Shown: positions 12,021-23,779, numbered from the stretch's first letter. The stretch is DNA of 64,000 nt from Garcia nutans (GCA_947685225.1 CANTUV010000007.1:11118501-11182500); one strand, 5' to 3'. The notes: generated by a model from the letters alone, not told the origin. A program made the numbers and translations.

Positions 12021-14540
12021 AATTTTATTTAGATTTATTATTTGATTAGTTTTTTTTTTAATTTATGTTATTTAATTTTATGTTATGTTATGTTTTTGTT
12101 ATATTTATTTTTTAATTGCTATTATTTAAATTTTGTTTAAATTAAAATTTGCATTTTTGCAATTTAATTTTTATAACTAACTTTGATATCTCTAACATGG
12201 TTCAATTTTAAAGTATTTTAGCGTGAGAAAATGATCTATATGATTAAAATTATTATAACTTTTAAAATTAGTTTATATATTAAGTAATAATACATGTCGC
12301 ATCGCATGACTTTTTTTAATTATTATTTAAAAGATGTTACACGTTGTGAGATTATAATGAGATACATGGCCTAATGTGATACTAGTGACTATAAATTTAG
12401 TATTAGATATAAATAGATATAGATACAGATTACGAAAATTCTAATTTTAATACTCTAAAAATTCTAATTTTATATATGAAAAAATTACATGAACTATTAT
12501 TTTTGCCTCTTAAATTACATTTATACTGTCAATTTTTTATTACATTTATAGGTTTTCTCTTTAAATTTTTACTGTATTTTATTGTTTCACTTTTATGGGC
12601 GCGATAGGATCCACCTTATTTACTCAACACTTCCCATTTCTTCACCATCCTTATTATAAAGGGAGATTTATATAACTACTCTAAAAATAACTTTTATTAT
12701 ATAAATATTACAAAAATTAAAAATATTTATATTTTTATAAAAATTAATATAAAATTTTAAAAATACATTACTTTTTAATAAAATAATTTTTTTAAAAATA
12801 TCTTTTCTCTTACTACAATCAATATTTTATTTCAAATTTTTATTTTTTTTCAAATTTCAATATTAAAATAAAAATATTCTAATAAAATAATAAAAAATAA
12901 TATTTTATCAAAATCATAATTTTTTATAAATTTTTTTATTTTAATTATAAAAATAAATAACACTAAAAAAATAGAAACAAAATAAGATATGAAAAAATAT
13001 ATTAATAAAAATCATTAAATTTATTTTTAAATAATTTTTACATATTATACAAATAAAAAAAATAAAAAAATATACATAATTTTATTATGTAGATATGCAG
13101 TAAATGTGTTGTAGATGTATTGTAGATATTGTATATATGTTATGTTATTGTTATTTAAGTTGTGTGTATTTTATATAAAAATTATTAAGTGTTGTGTAAT
13201 ATTATATAAATATTGTATAGATATTTTAAAAATAAAAATTAAAAAATTAAATTAAATAAATATTAAAAATATTATATAGATATATTGTAGATTTATTGTA
13301 GACGTATTGTTGATATGTTGTAGATATAATTTATATTTTGAGTGTATATTTTATATATATGTTATGTATATAATTATTTATTTTTATTTGTATATTAAAA
13401 ATATGATATAAATTTTTTTTAAATAAAAAATATAAATAAAATCAAATGGTTGAAATAAAAAATAAAAAAATCATAAAAAAAAAAGAACGATTTTTACATA
13501 AAATTGAAAAAAAAATCCGTTTCTCCGTATATTTAAAAACTGACCCTCTACTTAGCGTACTTTGCATAATTTTTTCCATTATAAAACCATCCATATCATA
13601 TATTTGGGTATTTTGTATAATTCATTTATTTCATCTCAATCATGGAATTAATTGAATATTTATAGTGTAATAGCCATGAAATTGAACATAATTAATTTAA
13701 ATATATTTGCAGCAGTTCTTGCTTTTGTATTTATAAGATAGTGGACAAAATTTTTTTATTATACATATTAATTAAATATTTCCTGAATAAGTTTTATTAT
13801 TTCAAAAATAATTTTAGTTTATTTTATGATTTTTTTTGGTTTTGTAATTTTGATTACTTTTTTATTTAATTTTGGTATATATTTAGTTTATTTCCATTGT
13901 TGATATTTGTCTGGCTTTTTTTGTTGTTTTTTTATTTAATTTTGGCATATGTTTGGTTTATTTTGTATTTTTGATACGCTGCCTAAGTTGTTATATTTGA
14001 CATATTTTTAATTTTATTCTATGAAAATGTTTTATATTAGACTTTGTAATTTTATTGCTTTAAAATTTAAATATTAATTTTATTATTTTATTTGATTTTG
14101 TATATTTGGTTAATTTTATGTTTTTGATATGTTGATTTGATTGTTTTTACTTTTTTATTGATTTTGGTATATATTTTGTAATATCTGTAGTTTTAAACAA
14201 AATGAAATAAATATATGAAAGTTAATTAGAGTGTTGGGAGAGGTATATGTGCAGTATATACTTAATGTATATATAAAATATACATAATGCATATATAGTA
14301 TATGCCTAACAAATATTTATTATATGCTTAACATTTACATAATATATATAAGTAAAGATATAAATAATATATATAAAGTATACATGATAAATAATATATA
14401 TATAATTAACCAAATTAAATCATTCATCATGAGAAAAATAAAAATAAATCATTCATAAAAATAAAAATATTAATAAATCATCCATCAAGATAGAAAGTAA
14501 TTATATCTAAATTTTAATCTTAATTAAAATAACAAATACA
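12021..14540. other. AT-rich intergenic DNA
   Basis: No gene or recognisable transposon domain was found. It holds degenerate short repeats: TTGTAGATATA-like units at about 13085-13340, and a roughly 70-bp unit beginning TTTATTTAATTTTGGTATAT repeated loosely between 13855 and 14180. The 69-codon frame at 13446-13655 looks random. Confidence 0.5.
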
Positions 14541-14544
14541 TAAA

Positions 14545-14935
14545 TTTAGGGTTTATATCTTAAATTAGGGTTTTTAGATGATTTTGGGACTTTTATGACT
14601 AAATTAGAGTTTTTAGGATAAAATTAAGGTTTTAGGATTTATGGATAAAAAAAAGGGTTTTTTAGGGTTTTAAAAACAAGATTGCGGTTTTTAGGGTTTT
14701 AGGAAAACAAGATTAAGGTTTAGAAAATGAATTAGGATTTTTAGAAATTGGGAAAAACATATTAGAGTTTTAGAATTTAGAAAACTAATTAGGGTTTTAT
14801 AAATTTGGTAAACAATTTAGGTTTTGGAAATTTGAAAAAATAGATTAGGATTTTTTAGAAATTGGAAAACTATTTAAGGTTTTGGAAATTATAAAACTAA
14901 TTAGGGTTTGGGAAATAGATTAGGGTTTTGATGGT
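14545..14935 (+). repeat. Degenerate TTTAGGG-like (telomere-like) repeat tract
   Basis: TTAGGGTTTT and close variants (TTAGAGTTTT, TTAGGATTTT, TTAAGGTTTT) recur about 20 times in one orientation, separated by 10-20 bases such as GAAATTGGAAAACTA. It resembles the plant telomere unit TTTAGGG but is not a clean array, so it is better described as a low-complexity repeat than as an interstitial telomere. Confidence 0.55.
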
Positions 14936-15600
14936 TATACTATTGATTTAAATTGAACCTTAAACTACTGTGAAATTGAAATAAATAAATATAACGTAAC
15001 TTACTGGATGAGATAAACAGATTGAGGTTTGGTTTAATAAGATATGTAACTAAGACTTTAGTAATCAAACTATTGGATTAAAATCAACAAAAACAATCAA
15101 AACGTTAAAAGGAAAATAACATAGCTGTTGTATGTTTAAACAAATTAAGTTTAGAAGACAATATCTATGTTGAAGGCTTCACCAAATTAAATAAGTTGAT
15201 CCAAGCTGCCGCCTGCACCAAATTGAATTTCTGGACGAGCAAGAACTAAGACAGTAGTCGCTGCCTTATTTTATAAATTTGATAGTATTCTGTATGGTTG
15301 CTTTGTCTCTGTGTTAATAATCCTTGTTGGTTGTTTCACTGCTCTGTGTTAATTTTAGTGCTGCTAATCCCTTCTTGTTATTTTCCTCCTGTACTTATAG
15401 AAGAAAATCTTATGTTAAAACCTTGCAACCGAGTCTTTAACTTCTTGTTTAGAAAGGGTTTCCTAAGGAATACCGAATTAGATTGTTTTTAATTCGAGAA
15501 AAAAACCATGAGCATGTCAGATTAAAACCAATTTAATTTGAGGCAAACTAAGACCATGTTGAACTAAAACAATCCTAATTCGACATGAAATCAAAGTGCA
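14936..15600. other. Unassigned intergenic DNA
   Basis: No coding or RNA feature could be supported. The 64-codon frame at 15298-15492 has no recognisable motif. The first degenerate units of the AATTCGACATG repeat appear near 15580. Confidence 0.4.
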
Positions 15601-15930
15601 TATAGAATTGACAATCTGAATTCAACATGGACAAGCTCCACATCGAATTAGGATTGCCCTAATTTGATATGGAGTCCCCCTGATTGATCCCATATCTAAT
15701 TAGGATCCCAATTCGAGATGGGAAAGCCCCATTTTGAATTGGGGAAGCTCCAATTCGATATGGGGCTGCCACATGTTGAATTAGGGCACCCAATTCGAAT
15801 TGGGATGCTTCATGTCGAATTGGGTGTCCCAATTCGACATGAAGCACCCTATATTGAATTGGGGGCACCCCAATTCGATATGGGCTGTTCCATGTCGAAT
15901 TGGGACACCCAATTCGATATGGGTACACCC
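15600..15930. repeat. 21-bp alternating inverted-repeat array
   Basis: The motif ATGTCGAATTGGG and its reverse complement CCCAATTCGACAT alternate along the array at a spacing of about 21 bases, most regularly between 15700 and 15925. Two adjacent units form a palindrome of about 42 bases, for example 15828-15841 paired with its neighbour. Both strands stay open across the array because 21 is a multiple of three, giving spurious heptapeptide repeats (HVELGHP, QFDMGLP); I do not regard these frames as genes. The array is flanked by more diverged units on the left. Confidence 0.75.
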
Positions 15931-16164
15931 ATACCAAATTTGAAGTCCAATACAAAGGCCCACTTCGAATTAAATCCAACCAAACCTTTAAATCAGACTT
16001 ATTTAGGGTTTTAAAGGTTTAACTAGCTTATTTTAGGCCTCATAAAATTGTACCAATCTAATCGAAGGCTTTAAAACAGGTTTTAAGCCATTAAAAATGG
16101 ACCAAACTTGACTAGATATTCTTTAATTAGGATCTGATTAGACATGGCTAAAATCAAGGTCTAC

Positions 16165-18228
16165 AATGGTGTTATTTGCTGAAGCGTCTGTATCCCAGAT
16201 AAAGATTATCCTTGACAATATGAACCGTTTCTTGGTCGCATCTGGTAAAAAAGCTAATCTGGCCAAGTCTGCTATTTTTTTCTCAAAGAATGTTGAAGCT
16301 AGTGTGGCTGCTACTATCTCGGATTGCTCGGGCATTCCTTTGACTAGTGACTTGGAATTCCAATTCCTTTCATTTTATTTTGGAAAAAATGCATGCTTGT
16401 CTTGCTGGATGGTGGGCTAATTCTCTTTGTTTGGCAGGAAGAGTTACCTTGATTCAATCAGTTCTTTCGGCCATTCTTATTTGCTGCATGGAATCTAATC
16501 TTTTCCCCAAGTCTTTTTGTAATGAGCTGGATCGGTTGTGTAGGGATTTCCTTTGGAAAGGGAAGGATGGTAGTAGGAGTGTTTGCTTACTTAATTGGGA
16601 GGTGGTACAAACTCTAAAGGATCATGGAGGTCTTGGTTTTAGAAAAATGTCAGTTATGAACCGAGCTTTACTTGGGAAGTTGGCATGGAGGTTTGTTCAC
16701 AATTAGGATAAATTATGGGTTCAATATTTTATAAAGAAGTATATGGAGGGAAGGTTTTCTTGGGGATGCTCTTAGCGATCAAATTCTTCATATTGTTGGA
16801 AAGCTTTGATTCAAGGGCTAGAGGTTGTGAAGGTTGGGAAAATCTCATAAGTGAATAGTGGTTCATATACTTACTTTTGGACAGACGATTGGCTTTCTAT
16901 TGGCCCTTTCGTGAACTTTTTGATACGTCCAATTGATGAGAGAAGTCTTAGGTTTAATGTTAGGCATTATTGGCATCAGGATAGAGGCTGGAAGTGGTCA
17001 CTATTTAGCCCTCTGTTGCTGCTAGAGGTGTTAAACTATATTGCAGGTTGTCATCTTTCTGATAATGCCTCCAATTGTGATGGGATTGCTTGGAAATTTG
17101 CTACCTCAGGTAGTTTTTTAGTTAAGTCTGCTTATTCTGCACTGGAAGGTACCTTTTTTTTTTTGCCCATCCAGCAGCGTTGGAAGTTAATTTGGTATTT
17201 GCAAGTGCCTCAAAGGGTTAGAATCTTTCTCTGGGAGTTTGCTCATGGTAAAATCATGTGCAATTGGGAGAGAGCTCATCGACATTTTACTGATGTATCT
17301 ACTTGTCCTGTTTGCAACCATTCGGATGAGACCATTTTCCATGTGTTGAGACATTGTAATCATGCCAGTCAGGTTTGGAATGGCTTTAATATATCTTCCA
17401 TTTTATCTGGTTTTTTTATTATCAAAATATGGTTGGTGATTTATTATTTGAGAATATTGATAACCATTTGGTGGTTGATGGTTTTAAGTAGAAGATAACT
17501 TTTTTAGTGAGTATATGGTTAATTTGGAAAAGAAGGAACAATATTGTATTTAACCTGAATCATGATCCTCTTTTGAGAGAGAAGCATTACCTTTTGGGAA
17601 GAGTAGAGGAAATTGTTAAAGCTTGGAATAAATGGGAAATGCCAAGGGGTTCCTCCAATCTTTTACAGTCTATTTTATTTCTTGGCAACTCCCGCCGTTA
17701 GGATGGGTGGTGGTTAATGCAAATGGTTGTTATTCAGGAGTTTGGGAAAAGGCCTCATGTGGTGGTGTATTTTGGGATGACCATGGCAGATACCTTCTGG
17801 GCTTTCAAGTGGCTATTGGGTATGGGACAACTTTAAAGGCAGAGCTTTGGGGGATTTTTTGGGTTAAGGGTTGCATGGGATAGAGGATGGCGTAAGGTGG
17901 TGGTTCAGTCGGATTCACAAGCTGCCATCGCCTTACTACAGCACAATGGCAATACCTCTAATAGAATCTGTAACCTCATGGCTTCATATAAGGCCTTGTT
18001 GCAGAGAGAGTGGCAAGTGAAGTTGATCAATATTTTTTGTGAGGGGAATTTTATCGCAGATGCTTTAGCTAAGCAAGCACTTCTACAATCTTTAGGCATG
18101 CAGTTGGTGGAGCTCCCTTCAGTTCAATTGAAGTCTTTGTTATTTGCTGATATGGCTGAGGCTATTTGGCTAAGAGATTTTTGTTAATGGGTTAAACCCC
18201 TCCTTGTTAGAAAAAAAATAAAAAAAAA
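16165..18228 (+). mobile_element. LINE A: 5'-truncated L1-type retrotransposon
   Basis: This is the 3' third of an L1-type LINE ORF2 in plus orientation, with domains in the usual order: distal reverse transcriptase (LFAEAS box near 16166; WKGKDGSRSVCLLNW and GGLGFRKM near 16550-16660), zinc-binding zf-RVT region (CPVCNHSDETIFHVLRHC, about 17305-17360) and RNase H (about 17700-18150). The frame is broken repeatedly, with stops near 16705, 16842 and 17496 and shifts near 16390, 17700 and 17885. In RNase H the Glu (KAELWG) and two later Asp residues (VQSDSQ, FIADALAK) remain, but the first Asp is Asn (VNANG). The element ends in an A-rich tail at 18211-18228, which marks its 3' end. A target-site duplication was not identified. 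Confidence 0.85.
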
Positions 18229-18531
18229 TTATAGAGTTTGAAATATATTTTTTTAATTATATTAAAACTTAATATTGTAAAACTGTTTAAAGAAGAAAAA
18301 GTTACAATAGAGGAGAAGAGATGATGATAGAGTTTTGAAGAAGGAAAAATGACAATAAAAAATTGAGTTTTTATTTTTAATTTATAATTTGTTGCCATGT
18401 GGCAAAATTCGTAGGCCATTTTTTAATACAGGAGGATAAAATGAGATAAAAGAAAAAACAAAAAAGATAGTATCAATATAAATACATAAATATAAATACT
18501 TAAGAAAATAGTAATATTTTTATAATTCCTT
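18229..18531. other. AT-rich spacer
   Basis: Nothing recognisable lies between the LINE A tail and the target duplication of the Harbinger element. Confidence 0.5.
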
Positions 18532-18534
18532 TAA

Positions 18535-18550
18535 TACTTAGTTTGGATGG
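18535..18550 (+). repeat. Harbinger left terminal inverted repeat
   Basis: TACTTAGTTTGGATGG directly follows TAA; its partner is at 23457-23472. Confidence 0.8.
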
Positions 18551-18759
18551 TTAGTAATATGATTTATTAATGTATGATATAATACTGTAAATAATATTTG
18601 TCATGTTTAGAAAGATGATATGATACATCATGTTTAATTAAGTTTTTTTTTGTTTGGTTTAATGGTATAGTATGATTGCAAAAATGATAAAATGACTAAA
18701 AAGTCCTCAATTAAAAATGATATAAATTTTAATTAAAATTTATATAAAATAATATTAAA

Positions 18760-18895
18760 TTTATTTTTTATGGTCAATAATTAATTTTTATTTTTATTTT
18801 TTATAGTTAATAATTAATTTTATTTTTTATTTTTATAGTCAATAATTAATTTCAATTTTTATTTTTATAGCTAACAATTAATTATAATTAAAGGC
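18760..18895. repeat. About 40-bp tandem repeat inside Harbinger
   Basis: Four diverged copies of a TTTTTATAGTCAATAATTAA-like unit, separated by T/A-rich filler. Confidence 0.6.
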
Positions 18896-18960
18896 TAAAA
18901 AATAAGTATTAAAATGAATAAAATATACATATTAAGTTTATTGCTAATTATTACCTAATA

Positions 18961-18982
18961 ATATATATATATATATATATAT
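18961..18982. repeat. (TA)n microsatellite
   Basis: Uninterrupted TA run inside the Harbinger element. Confidence 0.9.
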
Positions 18983-19268
18983 CAAATTATTACCGTCATT
19001 AACTTATCCAAATTTTTTCTCTTCATCAATCTATTAATTCTTATTTTTTAAATATACTAGTTACATTAATCTAGTAATTTATACAATAATTTCTATATTG
19101 TATATAATAAATTTATCAAATACTCCCATTGCCAAATATCAAGTATATGTCTTTAAAACATAATCCATGATATAAAATATTTCCATTTAAATAGTTCGCC
19201 ATTAAATTCATACAACAAATGATACATAATAGTTTCAAATATATTAGTATTCATACAAATTAATTATT

Positions 19269-20288
19269 TTAATCTTGCCTCGAATTATCACCAGACATGT
19301 TCCAAGTTAAAAATGTTTTCCGTCGTTGGAGTGTCATATTTAAGAAACAAATCAACATTTCATGATCTTGAAGAAGGGCCATATATACTTTTGTTTCCAT
19401 ATCAGCTTCTAAACTCAAACTCGATACTAATATCCAAAGCTCACTCTCTGTTATAGGTAGTTTACTTAAGAGCTCGTTTATTGCTTTAGCAATGATGCTA
19501 AACCCAACTTTTAGAACATTTAATGCACTATCCTTTGAGGTTTGTTTGGACCACTTTATCCTAGAGGGTTGAGCTTCGGATTGTGCTTGTGATATAGGTG
19601 TATCAGGAGTTGGTGCTTCATCGTAGTCAAACTCAACCTCACGTTCATCAAAATTTTCTAAAGTACAAGAATTGCCAAATATCATTTGATCAATTTCATC
19701 AATGGAAATTAAGCTTGGAGTACCTGCTCTTTTTCTGGCATTATGAGTAATTTTTCTTCTCATGTATGCTGAAGCATCACTGCTTTTTTTAGGAACTCTA
19801 TCTTTTTCATATAGCTCAAGCAACTTATTATAATTTTACACGTGTTTGTTCTTCAATTCAGCAGTTGTAGGATTCACCTATAAATAATGAAACAATAAAT
19901 CAAATATTACTGAATACTATAACATATGTATCAATCATGTTTAATACCTGGATTAACTGGTTCCAAACCTCCTCTTCAACTTCAAACATTTTTGTCTCTA
20001 GAATCCATGAAAATAACTCAATCTAGTTTGGAATACATCATACCATTCAGTAAATTGCCTTTTAATGTTCTTCATTTGATTGTGAACTCGTTCTTTGTCT
20101 ATTGGCTTATCTGGATGTTTTTCTTTAAATACTTTTATAATGCAATCTAATGCATGTGTTGTAAAAGTTCCACCAACTCTATTTCCAATATTATGTTGGT
20201 CTAAGAATGCATCAACTGAAGTATCATCCATTACATTTGACCATATACACGTGCTTTGTCCGTTTGAAGTTTGTGTCCTTTTAGGCAT
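19269..20288 (-). pseudogene. Harbinger ORF1: Myb/SANT-like protein, broken
   Basis: ORF1 of PIF/Harbinger encodes a Myb/SANT-like (Myb_DNA-bind_3) DNA-binding partner that brings the nuclease to the element ends. The first exon starts MPKRTQTSNGQ at 20288 and holds the domain core: WSNVMDDTSVDAFLDQHNIGN, GGTFTTHALDCIIKVF and VHNQMKNIKRQFTEWYDVF. A frameshift near 20000 separates it from LETKMFEVEEEVWNQLIQ, after which an intron of about 71 bases (GTATTAA...TTATAG, about 19877-19947) leads to exon 2. Exon 2 has a stop just before LLELYEKDRVPKKSS and is then open to 19269. So there is one frameshift and one nonsense codon. The order and orientation match the nuclease gene downstream on the same strand. 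Confidence 0.75.
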
Positions 20289-20447
20289 TGTATTTACTAC
20301 ATAATAATGGTAATATTAACTTTACAAAATAAAATAGTAATATAATTATCTTTCAGTCAAAGGTAAAATTTTACATAAATAAAATATTCTAAATTAAAAG
20401 CATCATAATTTCAAAATGTACAATAATTCAATTACAACACAATATCA

Positions 20448-21577
20448 CACAACATCATTAATATAATCAGCCCATATATGAGCAGTTATGGAATCCCTAA
20501 TCAATTCTCCTCTCCTAGTTTCTTCATCATTATTCCCAATATTAGGATGTTCATCTTGTTCATTTTCATTTTGTAAAAGTTCAAATTTAACTTCTATAAG
20601 TTGCTTATCATTTGGATCTACATTCCTTAAATAATTATGCAAAATACAACATGCAAAAATGACGAGCTTATGAGTTTTAAAGCAATATCCTGGTTCAGTT
20701 GAGCTTGCAATTATAAGAAAGCGCTTCTTAAGGACTCCAAAAGCTCGTTCAATCACATTATGTAAGGATGTATGACAAAAATTAAATAATTCATGAGCAT
20801 TTCGAAATGGATTTTTTCAGCACTCTTTCAAGTGATATTGCGCTCCCCCATAAGGTGCAATAAGTCTACTCCTCAATATAAATCCAACATCAACAAGGTA
20901 GTATTTTCCTAAAGACATATATTAAACTCAATTATGGTATGCATATCTTACATAATGCTTATAAAAGGTCTATATTATAATTACCTTTGGAAATTTTTAA
21001 GACATGTTGTCAGGTTAATGCATCTTTAATTATTCTTAAATCAGATGCCTTTCCCTCCCACTTAGCTAAGATATAGGTAAACTTTAAATCAAATGTGCAT
21101 GTTGCCAACACATTTTGTGTAAGATATTTTTTCCTACCACGAAATCTTGGAGCATCTTTTCTAGGCACTTTTACAAGTACACTTGTGCCATCAATTGCAC
21201 CAACACAATCCTAATATTATATTATAATAATTAACAATTAACTTTGATCACTTTAAAATGTGTTGATAGATTTAATTAATTGAGCACTTAACAAATTACT
21301 TTCAAATAAGAATATAATCTAGAACTATTGGCTATTTTTAAAGGCACTTGAGATCCATCTAGTTGTTTAATAAATTTTTCCTCCAATTCTAATATGGCTT
21401 GTAAGACATTATGGAAACGACGACTAGTTAACTCACCAGACCGTCAAAATATAAAAGATAATACTCAATTTTTTGTATTATGTCCTAATAAATAAAGGAT
21501 TTTAGCAACTTATTCTTCCACTGTTACACAAAAAGTTGGCTTAAGCCCACATTCTTTGGCCAATAAGTCACATAACC
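20448..21577 (-). pseudogene. Harbinger DDE_4 transposase (HARBI1-like nuclease), broken
   Basis: This is the catalytic nuclease of the element. The three catalytic acids remain: Asp in DCVGAIDGTS (21190-21192), Asp in KASDLRIIKDAL (21040-21042) and Glu in NVIERAFGVLKKRF (20748-20750). An N-terminal helix-turn-helix region (QVAKILYLLGHNTK, then RSGELTSRRFHNVLQAILELE) lies at about 21340-21530. Introns separate the blocks near 21215-21340 and 20920-20995. Breaks are several: stops after TVEE, after NTKN and before RSGEL in the first block, a stop after KDALT near 21015, and a stop in KEC*KNPF near 20820. The C-terminal piece from 20756 to 20445 is open. All catalytic residues survive, but the reading frame does not. 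Confidence 0.8.
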
Positions 21578-21922
21578 CTAAAAAAGAATGAATATTCATC
21601 CTTATTATATGCTGACAAAATCACTAGAGACCAATTGTTTCATTAAGTTATCTCTAGCCTTTTCTCCTTGTAGTCTTAATATATACTATATAAGTAATTG
21701 CAGATTACTGTTTTTTTTTCTTTTTTCCAATATTAATTCACAACCTATCAAAAATGTTCAAATTTTTCTATATATATATGAAAGGACTATATATATATAT
21801 AGTATAAGCTATGCTTTCCCACATTAGATAAAGAAATATATAATTAAAGCAAATGAAATGAATCTTTTTCTTTTCTTTTTTTCTCTAGCTAGTGAGAGTT
21901 TCTTGCTATCAAACTGTAAGAT

Positions 21923-22210
21923 CAGTGGCGGAACCAGGACAAAGACGAAGGGGGGGCAAAATTTTCGAGCAAAAAAAATTACGGACGAATTTATATTCAA
22001 TTTTATTTTTATATTAAATAATTAAATGATGAAATTTTTATTATTTTTATTTCAATATATAAATACTATAAATTATATAAATATAAAATTAATTATAGTT
22101 TTATATTATATAAATATAAGTATATTAATTATATATGTATATAAATACACACTTTTTTTTATAATATATATATATATATACATATGAACCAAGGGGGCAA
22201 TAGATCCCAA

Positions 22211-22250
<40 letters not shown>

Positions 22251-22268
22251 CCTTTATTTTCGTCCCTG
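21923..22268. mobile_element. hAT MITE nested in Harbinger, with poly-C run
   Basis: A 346-bp non-coding insertion starting CAGTGGCGGAACCAGG and ending CGTCCCTG, flanked by the perfect 8-bp duplication TGTAAGAT at 21915-21922 and 22269-22276. An 8-bp target site and CAGTGGCGGA-type ends indicate a hAT-derived MITE. The right half contains GGGGGCAATAG and a run of 35 C (22213-22247). Confidence 0.8.
22213..22247. repeat. 35-nt cytosine homopolymer
   Basis: Thirty-five consecutive C, then T and CCCC. It probably expanded from the short C tract of the MITE right end. The exact length may be a sequencing or assembly estimate. Confidence 0.85.
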
Positions 22269-22469
22269 TGTAAGATTGATACATATATTTACAACGGCAA
22301 GTGGAAAAGCTTTCCCACGTTAGACAAAGAAATATATAATTAAAGAAAATGACATGAATCTTTTTCTATTCTTTTTTTCTCTAGCTAGTGAGAGTTTCTG
22401 GCTATCAAACTATAAGATTGATACATATATATACAATGGCATGTGGAGATTTGAATATAGATGAATATC

Positions 22470-22497
22470 AATATATATATATATATATATATATAAT
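22470..22497. repeat. (TA)n microsatellite
   Basis: AT dinucleotide run in the right third of the Harbinger element. Confidence 0.9.
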
Positions 22498-22782
22498 AGA
22501 GACTTTGTAACTGTTTTTTGGGAATAGAGAGGAGAATATAAGTTGGACAATTGTCGAATTCTGGTGGGCTCAATTTGATATATATTAAGAGTAATTGCCA
22601 ACCATAATTTAGAGATAAATGACAACTCCTACAATGACCACTCTCCATCAATTCAATGGCCCCAAACCACAATTTCCTGCTGCGCATATTATTTTGTTGC
22701 CCATCTCAACTTTTTTCATTGCTATTTTTTTTATTTAAATTATACAAGTTGCTTAAATAATTATATGAGATCATAAATTATA

Positions 22783-22812
22783 TTATCATCATCATCATCA
22801 TCATCATCATCA
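22783..22812. repeat. (ATC)n microsatellite
   Basis: About nine tandem ATC trinucleotides. Confidence 0.9.
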
Positions 22813-23456
22813 ATATTTGATCTCATCAATAATTATCATCAATTATATATCTATAACAAGTTAAATTTGGATCTTTGTTTTGGGTTTTTGACTAATCAAC
22901 AACAAATCAATGAAAGATTCACAAAAAACTACAAATACATATACCTAATAAATTTAGCAAAGAACAAAGAGCAAAGAAAAAAAAATCAACATTCAAAATA
23001 AAAATCAACAATTTATTAGCATGAAAATAGAAAAAAAAAATACATATCAACAATCAAAATAACAAATAAACAAAGAGTAAAGAGAATCAAAGTAAAGAGA
23101 ATCAAACATACCCTGGACTTGCAAAGAAGAAAATAAGATCTGTTGTAATGGTTGGCAAAGAAAAAAAAACAGAGAAGAGATGACAGTAATGGCGTGAAGA
23201 GAAGAACAACACTAATAAAGGAGAAGATATTTTTTTAGGTTAAAAAGATTTCTTTGAAATATGATAAAATGAGTAAGGGTAATTTTAGAATAATAATTTG
23301 GAAAACCATCTTAATCCACCGATTCAGTGGGTTACAATTCTTTAGAAATTTTAAGCTTTTTAAACCATAGAGAAAACCATAGGAAATAATACTATGCTCA
23401 TAGAAACTGAAATGAACGACATAGTAACCAATACCATACTAAACCACTACATACCA

Positions 23457-23472
23457 CCATCCAAACACAGTA
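23457..23472 (-). repeat. Harbinger right terminal inverted repeat
   Basis: The minus strand reads TACTGTGTTTGGATGG. TAA follows at 23473-23475. Confidence 0.8.
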
Positions 23473-23475
23473 TAA

Positions 23476-23779
23476 GTTATTTATGTATATTTCCCTTTTT
23501 TTAAGGTTAGTTAAGCAAAAAGTCATTAAATATCTATAGAAAGAGAAAGAAAATAGTAAAAGGAAACTTTTTAACTATAATCTTTAATTTGAGAAGGAGA
23601 ATTTTCACAAAGAATCTAGAAAAATGCTTGCCACTGCCAAACACCAAAATAAGTGAATCCATGAAAATCATGCAAAAACAAATTGTTTGAGAAACATACC
23701 TTGTTTAAGTAAATTTAAACAAAGGAGAATTTCTCAAAGTGGAGCGTCAAAAAAAAATTAAAAAAAATTATGTCCCACA
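23476..23779 (-). other. 3' flank of the DUF936 gene
   Basis: About 300 bases between the Harbinger target duplication and the DUF936 stop codon; presumably 3'UTR and terminator. No clear polyadenylation signal was chosen. Confidence 0.4.

Larger units (their letters stand above)
21812..22448. repeat. Tandem duplication split by a MITE
   Basis: A unit of about 140 bases (CTTTCCCAC...AAAGAAATATATAATTAAAG...CTCTAGCTAGTGAGAGTTTC...TGATACATATAT) occurs twice. Copy 1 is 21812-21922 continued at 22269-22308; copy 2 is about 22310-22448. Only copy 1 carries the hAT MITE, so the duplication came first. Confidence 0.8.
18535..23472 (-). mobile_element. PIF/Harbinger transposon, full length, decayed
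   Basis: The ends are imperfect 16-bp terminal inverted repeats: TACTTAGTTTGGATGG at 18535-18550 and, on the other strand, TACTGTGTTTGGATGG at 23472-23457 (14 of 16 identical). Both are flanked by TAA (18532-18534 and 23473-23475), the TWA target typical of PIF/Harbinger. The 4,938-bp element carries both genes of the superfamily on the minus strand: the Myb/SANT-like ORF1 (19269-20288) and the DDE_4 nuclease (20448-21577). Both are broken, so the element is not autonomous now. A hAT MITE (21923-22268), a tandem duplication and several microsatellites lie in the non-coding right third. Ends, target site and gene content agree, so the call is strong. Confidence 0.85.

Noticed and set aside
12011..12034. 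Right flank of the LTR as evidence for a target-site duplication
   Set aside because: The other end of the element is not in the window, so no duplication can be tested.
15718..16014. 98-codon open frame with heptapeptide repeats, and matching minus-strand frames
   Set aside because: Produced by the 21-bp repeat period on both strands; no start context or family.
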